Of a DNA stretch of 64,000 nucleotides, positions 24,185 through 35,400 are shown piece by piece. Each line of letters begins with the position of its first letter. Position 1 is the first letter of the stretch. This stretch comes from Odobenus rosmarus divergens (lineage: Eukaryota; Chordata; Mammalia; Carnivora; Odobenidae), in contig NW_004450302.1 of assembly GCF_000321225.1 (NCBI RefSeq), forward strand, positions 4,876,920-4,940,919. The letters run 5' to 3'. Under the pieces are notes generated by a model, which saw only the letters and a list, made by a program, of their open reading frames with translations, was not told the origin of the DNA and searched no databases. Both the position numbers and the translations under genes were made by a program.

Positions 24185-24262
24185 AAATTTGAAGATCTAA
24201 TCAGCTTTATTAAATGATTCGTGAATTGGGCAGCATCCCATCTAGCAGACAGAGAGGATCTA
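24185..24262. mobile_element. fragment of an LTR-like repeat
   Basis: The text gaagatctaatcagctttat and gggcagcatcccatctagca closely matches part of the larger element at 24826-25197. It is a second, partial copy of the same family. Confidence 0.6.
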
Positions 24263-24274
24263 CTACCACCTTTT

Positions 24275-24453
24275 TATTTTTTTAACGATTTTATTTATTT
24301 GACAGAGAGAGAACACAAGCAGGGGGCAGTGGGAGAGGGAGAAGCAGGCTTCCCGACGAGCAGGGAGCCTGATGTAGGGCTCGATCTCAGGACCCTGGGA
24401 TCATGACCTGAGCCGAAGGCAGACGCTTAATGATTGGGCCACCCAGGAGCCCC
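24275..24453 (-). mobile_element. Can-SINE
   Basis: Inverted element bounded by a perfect target duplication atctactaccacctt (24259 and 24454). Its head reads gggctcctgggtggcccaat on the minus strand. Confidence 0.94.
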
Positions 24454-24487
24454 ATCTACTACCACCTTCTTAAGAACTTACAACTTT

Positions 24488-24605
24488 TGGGGCCCCTGGC
24501 TGCCCCAGTTGGCAAAGCATGTGACTCTCGATCTCAGGGTTGCGAGTTCAAGCCCCACACTGGGTGTAGAGATTATTTAAATAAAAATAAAACTTAAAAA
24601 AAAAA
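24488..24605 (+). mobile_element. short Can-SINE, tRNA-Lys-like
   Basis: Head ggggcccctggctgccccag and B box gggttgcgagttcaagcccc. It lacks the CT-rich body. The target duplication gaacttacaactttt sits on both sides. Confidence 0.9.
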
Positions 24606-24714
24606 AGAACTTACAACTTTTATCTTCCACCTCTTCCTCGGACGTTAAACATATCCTAATTTCCCATTTTAAAAAAGCCTCCCTTGACCCATACCTCCTT
24701 TTCCCCCTTATCAT

Positions 24715-25310
24715 GATAATAGCTAATGATTAATGGAACTTAAAATGTGTTGGGTCTGTTCTACATGTCTTGCATTGTACCAATCCATTTAACCTTCACA
24801 ATAACATCCTGTGTGTAGGGGACCATGAAAAAAAAATTCAACTAGTAAACTTAAAGATCTAATTGGCTGTATGACAAGAATTCATGAATGGGGCAGCATC
24901 CCATCCAGCAAGTAGACAGGAGCTCTGAGGAGCTGTACGAAATGGAAGGATTTTATAGGTAGAAGGCCCTTGGGACAAGGAAGGTAAGCGTGGATTGTTT
25001 CAAGCAAGGTTACCTTCCCACAGGGTAAGACAGGGGTCTTAACATGCAGCTCACTAGAGCTGATCAGGAAATTCCAGATTTATTGGTTTAAATTCTACTC
25101 CTGGGATAGGCTAAAACTGCAATTAGGTTACATATTAAGTCTTAGGTTAATTTACCAACAGTGACTCCAATGTGGGGCCTATTATTTCTTTTTAACAGGA
25201 CCGTTATCATGAATCCCATTTTTCGGATGGGGTAAAGAAGGCACCGAGTGGCGGAGCCGGGGATTACCACACCAGGTTGATCTGGCTTTAGAGTCCATAC
25301 CCTTAATTGT
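24715..25310 (-). repeat. MIR-type relic split by an LTR-like insertion
   Basis: The left part, 24715-24824 (caatccatttaaccttcaca), and the right part, 25198-25310 (cccatttttcggatggggta, gcaccgagtggcggagccgg), together form one inverted MIR. Confidence 0.65.
24826..25197. mobile_element. solo LTR-like element
   Basis: A 372-bp sequence starting TG (tgaaaaaaaaattcaactag) and ending CA (cttttaaca). The 5-bp sequence ggacc lies at 24820-24824 and again at 25198-25202, which fits a 5-bp target duplication. It interrupts a MIR relic. No internal retroviral coding sequence is present, so it would be a solo LTR. The family is not identified. Confidence 0.65.
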
Positions 25311-25769
25311 GATGGAGAACTTTACCACAATTTATATTGATACATTTCATTTCTTTAGTGACTGTCTCCCTCAATAATCCTCAGGGTCTGGGGGAGCAAA
25401 GACTTAGCTTCAAACTTCAAGGGCTTACCAGGCACACGGTAAATACTCAATTGTTGAATAGATGAATAATTTTAAAAAATTCGACTAATTCGAATAATTA
25501 AAAAAAAAAAAATCTCCTCACTCTGCCTGACCTTGTAGAAACCATGTTCTCTCTCCCTGCTTGACTTGCCACCCAGTGAATCAGGGGAATTGGGGTGGGA
25601 GGACCGGCGGGTAGAAAAGGAGGCGAGCACAAATGACTAGGAACAGGGAGGGAGTCGGAACACGAAATTGGGAGTGCAGATCTTCAGTTTCCTCCACTGG
25701 AAGATGGTACCGACTGCACCGCGTGGTGCGAAGAGTTACACTACCCCCTTCATTTCGGAGCGGAGTCCA

Positions 25770-26420
25770 AGCTTCAACACGAAGGCTCCCAGTGAAAGAG
25801 CTCGGGGAAGACCGGTGCCTGGGCAGGAAAGCGTGCAGCGTTACCGAACCGCGTGCGCATCGGTTCGGACACGCTCGGAGTAGGGCGAGGCCACCCGACC
25901 CTGGCGGGATCCGAGCCCAACCTCGGCAGGCTCCGCCCCCGGGCCGGCGGAAGCCGGCTCTTCCTCACCTCCCAGACCTGGGCGTGTCCCCCCGGGCGCA
26001 CGCGCGCGCACGGCATGATGGGAAGGCGCCCGCGCGGCGGCCATTTTGTCTTGTCGGCTCCTCTTTAGAGGAGGCTTTTCGGCCTGCGAGTGGGCCGAAG
26101 GGGTTGGCGACTGTGTCGCCGGCGTTTTCTTTGGCGGGTGCCAGGGCTGGTGGGAGCAGCAGCCCGAGAAAAGCACCATGATTTCGGCCGCGCAATTGTT
26201 GGATGAGTTAATGGGCCGGGACCGAAACCTCGCCCCGGACGAGAAGCGCAGCAACGTGCGGTGGGACCACGAGAGCGTAAGTCCCGCGGGCCTTGGGTCT
26301 GTGCCCGGGTGCCGTGGGGGAGGGGAGCGGCGCGGGCTGGGGCCCATCCGGCCCGCGGCGCGATTTGGGGCGCGGGCCGCGTCAGGGTCGAGTGTCTGAT
26401 TCTGTGGCGGGAGGGAGGAG
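25770..26420 (+). promoter_or_regulatory. LUC7L3: CpG island and promoter of LUC7L3
   Basis: CpG-dense DNA spans the 5' flank, 5' UTR and first exon. It contains an NRF1-like stretch (ggcgcacgcgcgcgcacgg near 25994) and ggcggccattttgtcttg at about 26036-26053, whose core on the other strand is a YY1-type AAAATGGCCGCC. No TATA box is seen. Transcription probably starts near 26000-26050 (inference). Confidence 0.75.
26178..26276 (+). CDS. LUC7L3: LUC7L3 exon 1
   Basis: Start context aagcaccATGa, with A at -3. It encodes residues 1-33, MISAAQLLDELM to WDHES. The donor agagc/gtaagt is phase 0. Confidence 0.97.
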
Positions 26421-29400
26421 CCCGCCCGGGTCCGGGGATGAGGGATGATTTGTTTTTGTTGTTGTAGTATCGAGTAAGTCTGAGAGGGCCCTTGGCCGAA
26501 TTGAAAAGCACCTTAATAAGGCAGGGAAACGCGGGAAAGGATTTTGTTACATCTAGAGGCTTTGGAGTTTTCACCTCATTATGAGATAGGGAAAAAGGCA
26601 AATTCTTCCGTTATTTGGGTTGAGCGTCGTATTTAGACTGAAATTTCTGGCCAGGGTTAGTGGTAAAAATAGTGGCACTGTATTACTTCAAGAATGGTTC
26701 AATTTCGACGTTTATATGAGGAAATAAAATTTTAAGAGGTCATAACTTGGTAGGATTTCCCGTGATGATTTACAGATATGTTTGATAGCAGTACGTTTTA
26801 GTAAGCCCTTCATGTAGATGGTTGTCAGGGGTTTTTTCTTTCACAAAAGACTTTGATAAGAGTACAGGTATCTTGATGAGCACTGAGAAACGTATAGAAT
26901 TGTTGAATCATATTGTACACCTGAAACTAATAAAACACTGTTGATTATACTTGAATAAAACAAAACTCATTTGGTCCTTTTTACCTTATGAGTAAGGGTA
27001 AATACAACCCCAGTTTCACAGATGAGACTTGAGAGGCTACCCAAGGTCTCTTGGCAAGTTAAGTGGCGAAACTAAACCTAATCTTTGTAGTCCTGGTCAC
27101 TTTCCACAATCCTATCAAACTGACTCTGCAGATACTAGTGTATTTCAAGTGTTTTGAACATGCATTGTTATGTTAGGTCTTAACCTGAAGAACAGATGTA
27201 GATTTTAATTTTACTTAGCTTGCAGTTATAACCAAACATGATAATTTAAAGGCAGTTACTAATCAAAATAGGTATAGTTGAACAAATACGCTTTCTAAAA
27301 AAGTTAGTTGTGCTTTTTTTTTTTTTTTTAAGGTAGGCTTTGTTCAGAGTAAAATTTCTCTTTTGCAGTGCAGGAAAATAAGCATGTTCTAGATGAGTCC
27401 TTTCGGTATCTTTAACAAGTAAGTGGAAAGCTGTATTGGGGTGTTGCTTTATTCCAAAGTAGTATGAAGGGTTATGGTAGAATTTATTGTGTGGGGTCAG
27501 ATTCACACATTTGTTATTGACCTCAAGAGAGGGGAAGCTTTTTGAAAGCTTTGTCTCTTCTTTTTCTCTTCTAGACATTGGGGTTTTTCCCCTGCTTGTT
27601 AAATAGGAAGCTTGAGTAACTGTCGCTTGTTTTGACCCTCTTTCTTTCTAGGCATTTGTCATAGTGAAGTCAGTTTTTCTTTTACTACTTAAGAGTCTTT
27701 CCATCTTGCCTTGCAAAAAAACCACAAAAAAACGTTACGATTTAGTTGATGTGCAAATAGGACATTTTGGACATAATGTATTTTGGATTAAAGAGAAAAA
27801 TTGCTTTTCATTGCCTGCTTATCAACTGGAGCAGTCTAAAGTCTATGCCTCCTTGTTTTTGAACACGTGTTGTGAAGAAACTTTGTTTTCCTGGTGCTGG
27901 TATATTGCCACATTGCTTTCTATACCATGGGTTTATAGTTAGCAATGGGGCTCTGGGAATTGCAACTTAGGTTTTATGTCATCTCAGCTATAATCTTTTA
28001 CTTACAGTGTTTCTCATTGATTTAAACTCTCGGTGCTTGTCACCAGGATTCTTTATGCCTTTAATGACAGATTGCACTTCATTCGCAATCCAGGGATTTG
28101 AAAAAGTCAATTACTGGTATTTCAGATTCATATTGGGGGGGGGGGAAGGTTGGTGTTGACCTGGAACAAAGCACATGGCCTCTTCTAAATAAGACTGAAT
28201 TACTCTGGGATAAAATAAAGCTGTGGAAGCTCACGGCATCACTTCCGGGTTATTTGCATATTCTTATGCCGTTGGCTGTTAGTGGTAAAATCCTGGAAAA
28301 AATGGACAGCCCCGGCATGTACTCTGAGGGTTCCAGGGTCACTGCAACCTGATATTTCAAAATATTTTTACATTCCCATTCTATCTGGAAAATTTTCTTT
28401 GCTACCTTTGCACTAGATGGGAAAAGCTATTTCAGCCGGGTGGGGTTCTTTTGTTTAACAATTGAAATGGAAACTTTACCTTAATGGTAAAGGTAGTTTT
28501 TGGATGTCTGTATCTGACAGACCTGTGGAATTTGTTTTAAATGCAGATTTCTGTACTTCCCCCGAAGAGATTCTGATCTGTAGGTCTGAGGGAAAGCCCC
28601 AGAAATCTGGGTTTTCTTTAAACGGCCTCTTACAAATCGTAAAGCTTGTGAACTATAGCTTCTTGACCCACCTGATTAGTCGGGTTTTTAATTGTGAACC
28701 AGTAGCACTTGAAGCTCCTTTTTAAGTGAAGGATGCATTGGTGATGTAAATTATCGACCTTCCTTTCTTGGTAGTGGTGTATGTGTAACCACTATCCCGG
28801 TTGAATCTTGGAAAGTGCTTTACTGAGGTTTTACAGCATTTCCAACTTCTTTGTAGATTGCTATCTCAATCTGAGAGAAAGTAGTTTTCAGCTAAAGTCA
28901 AATTAGTTTTAATACCATTCCAAGCATTCATTCATATATCCTACTGCCTCGCTTATTAATATTTTACATTTCCTTGAGGTTAGTATTTTTGCGTTAAGCA
29001 GTTTGTTTGCTCTGCTCTGTTAATTCTAAACAACTACCAGAGACGAGGAAAGCGTATGATTTGCAACTGCCTAGCATGAGCACCTTCCATTTAGTGTGCA
29101 CATGGGGAGATTTCAGTCTTTGCTAGAGATGGCATGAATAACTTTCTGATTATCTGAAAAGATTGTAGGGGATCTCCCCTCCCCATTGATTAATTACTTA
29201 AGAGAAGGGGGAGGGGCAGAGAGAAAATCTTAAGCAGGTTCTAGAACTCCCAGCATGGAGCACAGCACAGAGCTCCATCTCAGAACCCTAAAATCATGGC
29301 CTGAGCTAAAATCAAGAGTCGGACACTTAACCGACTGAGCCACCCAGCCGCCCCCTATTTTTTAAATTTTTTTGTAGGGGATTTTAAGCTTTGGTCTAGA

Positions 29401-32400
29401 GTTTTCATTATCTTTTGTATACTATAACAGGAACTTTATATTTCCAAATTGAGGTTTTTACATTGTAGATCTGAACCCAGAAGTGAAATTACTTAACTGT
29501 TGGCCTAACTCTGATTCTAATAATATCCAAAATGGGATTTCTTTGATCATTTATCAAGTTCAGGTATGCCTCTTGTTCAGTGAAGGTTTAATAATTTATG
29601 GAGGGAATTGAACTAAATGCTCTTTTCTAAAATCTTCAGAATGTTAACAAATATTTTCATTGACACTGAAAGCTGTTTGGAAAAGAAAAGTTAAAATTCT
29701 GTCCACATTTTTACTTGTGAACTTTGGAAACAAAAATTAGTACTTACAGTGCATGATATCTAAGTATTTTACTGGATAGTTTTAGTTCAGTGTCACCAAA
29801 ATGTTTTTTCTGTCAGAAATGTAGGCATTTCCGGTCCTACTCTATAGTACGTGCTAAATGTTGGGCTTCTCCAGATTGGCAGCAGTCTGTGTGTTGTATG
29901 TGCACATAACTGCTGTTTGCTTCTTCCCAAAACATACACAGAAGTAGAGTGAATTCTCTACATAAGAGGTAATGCAACATTACCAACACATTGCCAGTAT
30001 TACTGCTTCTATGTTTCCTATCCTTTCCTTTATTTTGAAGTAATTCTATCATTTAAGCTTTAAAGACATCATTATATATCTTTAAAATGTAAGGACTTCA
30101 AGAAGGCATAACCACAATATTACCATCACATTGAAAATACTAAGGTATTTCTTTAATATTTGTTTGCTTTAGGAAAAATGTGTATCATTAGAGTTGATTT
30201 CTTCACAGAGGGAGAAAGTTTTAGTAATAGTGCTTCATTGTTTTATGAAGTATGCTTAATTTTCTCATCATTTCTCTCTTTTTTTTAAGATTTATTTATT
30301 TATTTTGGGGGGAGGGAGAGAGAGTCTTAATCAGACTTCGTGCTGAGCCTGTCGCGGGGCTCCATCTCACGACCCTGAGATCACCACCTGAGTGGGAGGG
30401 AGCCAAGAGTCGGCTGCTTAACGGACTACACCATCCAGGTGCCCCAATTTTCTCATCATTTCTTAGTTGTAACTTGGGGAAATTTCCTGTATTCATTTAT
30501 TCAACAAAAATGTAGCACCGTAATAGTGTGGTTATGGCACGTGGCCTGAGAGAACCATCAGTCTGGTGGCAGATGTAAAGGAGTAAACGTGCTTTTGTAA
30601 CACAATTTGGTACGTGCCACAGTAGGAAATGTATAGGGTCTAGAAAAGCACACATGAGAGGAGCATCTAATAACCTAGACTGGGGTACTTGGGAAAGGCC
30701 TCTTAAAGTGGCCCTTAAATACTGGGACCTGAAGGATTAGTAGGAATTAGCCTGAGGGAATGGGAGAGAAGACATGTTACTAGGGGTTGGAGAAAATCTT
30801 AGGCCTGAAAAATTGTGAATAATGTTAGAGCTGGAGCCCTTGTTTGTTTTTGTTGGGGAAGGGGGGGACATGTGGATAGGTGGGCAGGAATCTGGTTTTG
30901 AATGGTTTTTATAAGCCTTGTTAAAAGTTGGGACTAGGGATGCCTGGGTGGCTCAGTCCATTAAGCACCTGCCTTTGGCTCAGGTCATGATCCCAGAGTC
31001 CTGGGATCAAGTCCCAGGTCGGGCGCCTTGCTCAGCGGGAGGCCTGCTTCTCCCTCTGCCTGCCACTCCCTCTGCTTGTGCTTTCTCGCTCTCTCGGTCT
31101 GACAAACAAAATCTTAAAAAAAGAAAGAAAGAAAGAAAAGTTGGGACTAAAATTACATTGGGAAACAATTCTAAGCAGATCGAATATCAGATTGTTGCCA
31201 ACATGATGAATTTTAAATGCCAGTATTTAGATGACCAGAAATAGAAATTGAATAAATACATTCTTTTTATGATTTGTTTATAAAATGGAACATGTTATCT
31301 CGTGGAACCAAAAATGTATCCAAGGTTGTTAGTAACTTAGAAAACCAAAGAAACTCATAGTTGTCTGTAAAGACGTTTATATGTCCTTTAATGATTTGAA
31401 GGCTTTACTATCTGTAAATAATAACTAGCTGGCCTGACTGTTGGGGTGAGAAACAACTAGGAATTCACTGACTTAGGGAAAGCAGTTTAACAAATAATGC
31501 AGATGGCTTTGAAAATACTTGATTAGCTCAAGGGGGAATTCTCTTAACTGATTCGAGTGGGTGTAGAAAGACAAAAATCAGTAAGGTATTCTTAATGTAC
31601 TTTTGTGATCAGAAATGGTCTAAATCAATGACCAGAATTGACTGTGCTTTGAAGGAGTGAATAGTGAATGCTAAAAAAAAAAAAAAAATAGGACTGTTTT
31701 TGTTAAGGTGGAAGTCTCAGTATATTTTGAGTTACATGCTTGCTAAAGTCTCCCAGTGTGTGTGTTGTCTTCTTTGCATTAAATATTTCTTTCCCTTAAA
31801 GATTGATTCCATTAATATATTGGGAATTGATTTTACTATTTTATGTTTTCCCTCTGAGTTTAGCACCATTAAAATTATTTTTTTTTACCAAAAGAGACAT
31901 GCTTGCTGTAAAAAATTAAAATTTAACTTAGAAATAAACAATGAAAGTCTGTCCTTGCCTCCCCTCCCCATTGCCAAATCCCTCTAGAAAACTTAAAAAT
32001 TGGTATGTTTCTGAGCCTTTTTCCTAATATCTTACAGACATATACACATACATAAGTGAAAGTTATAGATAGCTTAATGTAATATTACATAATGTATAAA
32101 TATATATTTAACAACCTTCATTTCTGTTGCGGCATCTTTCCTTGGGTACGTGTAAATCTACGTTAGTTGGGGTGCCTGGCTGGCTCAGTTGGTAGAGCAT
32201 GTGACTCTTGATCTCGAGTTGTGAGTTCGAGCCCCACGTTGGGTATAGAGATTACTTTAAAATAAAAGAAATGGGGGCGCCTGGGTGGCTCAGATGGTTA
32301 AGCGTCTGCCTTCGGCTCAGGTCATGATCCCAGGGTCCTGGGATCGAGTCCCGCATTGGGCTCCCTGCTCCTTGGGAGCCTGCTTCTCCCTCTGTTTCTC

Positions 32401-35400
32401 TTTCTCTCCCTCTCCCTCTCTCTCTCCGTCTCATGAATAAATAAATAAAATCTTTAAAAAAAAAATAAAAGAAATGTAAGGGTGCCTGGATGGCTCAGCC
32501 AGTTAAGCATCTGCCTTCAACTCAGGTCATGATCCCAGGGTCCTGGAATCAAGCCCCACATCAGGCTCCCTGCTCAGTGGGGAGTCTGCTGCTCCCTCTG
32601 CCCCTCTCCCTGCTTGTGCTCTCTCACTTGCTGGCTCTCTCAAATAAATAAAATCTTAAAAAAAATTTTTTTAAATAAAAAATCTTTAAAAAAAATAAAG
32701 GGGTGTCTGGGTGGCTCAGACAGTTAAGCATCTGCCTTCAGTGTGGGTCATGATCCCAGGGTCCTGCTCCACGTTGAGCTCCCTGCTCAGCACGGAGCCT
32801 GCTTCTCTCTTCTCCTTTGCCCGCACCCCCCACTTGTGCCCTCACACTCTCTCAAATAAATCTTTTAAAAAATAAAAGATAATAAATCTATCTTAATTTT
32901 TTTTAACTTTTTGTTCTCTAGTGGGTATATAGATTATATCTAATTCTTTTCCCATTACCAGCCAAGCTGCAGTGAACATTCTAGTACACAAAGCTGGGTC
33001 ACTTGTAGGATGGGTTCCTAGAAGGATAATGGCTAAGGTGAATGCACGTTTTACATTTTGATGATGCTGCCAAATTGTCTCACAGCCCTCTAGGATTGTT
33101 TGTGGAGTGTCATTTACCCAGCACTATATCACAGGTCAGATAATTGTTTTAATTTTTGACAATTTGACTTTGTTTAATATGATAGAAACTTGCAATTAAA
33201 GTATTTGAGTCAGATTTCCAAGATTGATTGTATTTCTGCTTTCTCTTCACTGGTGGTGACTTCAATAAAGGATGATATTGAGATTGAACTCTTCTGGTCA
33301 GTCGTGTTGCCTTAGTTTTATCAAGAGGATAAATCACAAGAATTCTGGCCACCCTACTGTCTTGGTACCTACCCCTCCCACCTTTGGTTATCAGACTGTT
33401 AGTATTTTTAAAGATCCTTAGTCCCTGGGGATTAATGGGTAGAGTAACATTTTGATGTGCCATTGTGTTACAGTGTATCTTAAGGAGAGTTGAAGAGTGG
33501 AAAGAACATACAGAACCAGATTAAGAAAGGGGGTTCTAATCTGGATTCTGTAAATAACTAGATACCTTTAGGGCAGGTCATGTGGTTGCTCTCCCTTGTC
33601 TCACATGGGATGATTGGACTGAATTGTAAGAAGCACCTGGTTAGCCCACTGGCAGGCATGTCTTAACTTGGTATACATAGTGCCTAAGACCATTTAAAAA
33701 AAAATAGTATTGTAAAAATCAGACAAATTCGCCCCTCTCTCCCAATGTAACAAACATATAATTTAAGTGTTAAAATCTCACTGTGGGTGCGCCTGGGTGG
33801 CTCAGTCACTAAGGGTCTACCTTCTACCTTTGGCTCAGGTCATGGTCCCAGGGTCCTGGGATTGAGCCCCATATCTGGCTCCCTGCTTGGCGGGAAGCCT
33901 GCTTCTCCCCCTCCCTCTCCAACTCCCCCTGCTTGTGTTCCCTCTCTCGCTGTGTCTCTGTCAAATAAAGAAATAAAATCTTAAAAAAAATAAAATCTCA
34001 CTGTGAAATAGTGTCTCCTTTTTTTATATGCGGAAACCAAGGCAGAGTTAAAGTCTGTAGTTCACAGTGGGTGTCACCCAAGATTCAGACTTTGCACTGT
34101 ATTCTCTCTCCAAGCATACCTGTTTACACTAGCCCATTTCATACTGTTAGGTCTTTTTCACATGTTTTCCTTATGCCTAGAATGTCTTGCAGGCTTTCTA
34201 CTTCTGAATTTAAGAACCAGTTCAAGCTTCATCACCTGTGATGACCTGACATTCTTGACTAAAATCACTTCTGTATCTAGTGTTGCATGTATATTCTAGT
34301 ACACTCTGTTTTTTGCTTTTGACTGTCTTCTATTAGACTGTGATCTTCTTGAGGAGTGGGTCTTACTCATTCTTGGATTTCCTGCACTGTTTTAGCACAT
34401 GTTAAGTGTTAAGTGATTGTTGAAGTGCCATTTTCTACCTTTTAAAATTAAAATGTCACTTAAAATTAAATGCCACTTTATTTTTTAAGGTTCTTTTAAA
34501 AACTCATTTAAGTAATCTACACCCAGTGTGGGGCTTAAATTCACCACCCCAAGGTCAAGAAAGAGTTGCAGGCTCCACTGACTGAGCCAACCAGGTGCCC
34601 CTAAGTGCCACTCTATTTTTATTTATTGATTTATTTATTTAAAATATTTTTTGAGAGAGATAATGAGTGGGGGGGGGGCAGAGGGAGAGGGAGAAGCAGG
34701 CTCACTGTTCAGTAGGAGGCCCGATGCTGTGCTCCATCCCAGGACCCTGAGATCATGAGGTGAGCCTAAGGCAGATGCTTAACCGAGTGAGCCACCCAGG
34801 CACCCCCTAAGTGCCAGTTTATATTAAAATCCCATGCAGTACATACTAGATTTGAGAGTGTGTTCATTTTATTTTTAATTGAAAATACTGTTTTGAAATT
34901 GTATTTTATTTAAAAACTGACATAGTACATTTAAAGTTTTGACCACTTAAAATCTATGTTTGTCTATTTATTTTTTTTAACGTGGGACTTGAACTCCTCA
35001 TGGTCCTGAGATATAGAGTCCCATGCTCCACCAACTGAGTCAGCCAGGTGCCCCAAGAATCTGTTTTTTAGAAAGTCTAATTTATATGAATAAGGCTTAG
35101 GTTTTAGAGTAAAACTACATAGCTGTGGAAAATCACAAGTATTTTAGTTTTAAAATAAAACAGACAGTTTATGACAAACCTTGAAGCTAGTAGGAATCAC
35201 CAGTCTTACAGAAAGCCGTGTGATGTATGGTAAAGCCCAAACTCAGATCTGGGTGAGTTTGATTTCAGTGAAAAATACTATTAAAACTAAGATTCAATAA
35301 CTACTATATTGATATTTCATTACCAAAAAGAATTATATGATTTCCTTCTTAGAGAAAGTTTGTATTGGCTTATGTTTTAGAGTCAGGAGAGAGACCATGG

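Larger units (their letters stand above)
17770..25770. other. intergenic DNA between the divergent ANKRD40 and LUC7L3 genes
   Basis: About 8 kb of mostly repeat-derived sequence: eight Can-SINE copies or fragments, MIR relics, a split old repeat, a solo LTR-like element and a gap in the assembly. The first 1.2 kb (17770-18990) has no recognised repeat. I find no coding exon; the open frames are short or lie inside SINEs. Confidence 0.7.

Noticed and set aside
25633..26181. 182-codon plus-strand ORF and 178-codon minus-strand ORF (26065-26601) over the LUC7L3 promoter
   Set aside because: Both are CpG-island artefacts. The real start at 26178 is in another frame and gives the conserved Luc7 N-terminus.
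32169..32245. tRNA-Lys-like sequence with good A and B boxes
   Set aside because: It belongs to a Can-SINE. The acceptor stem does not close and a SINE tail follows. The same holds for 24488, 36547 and 59993.
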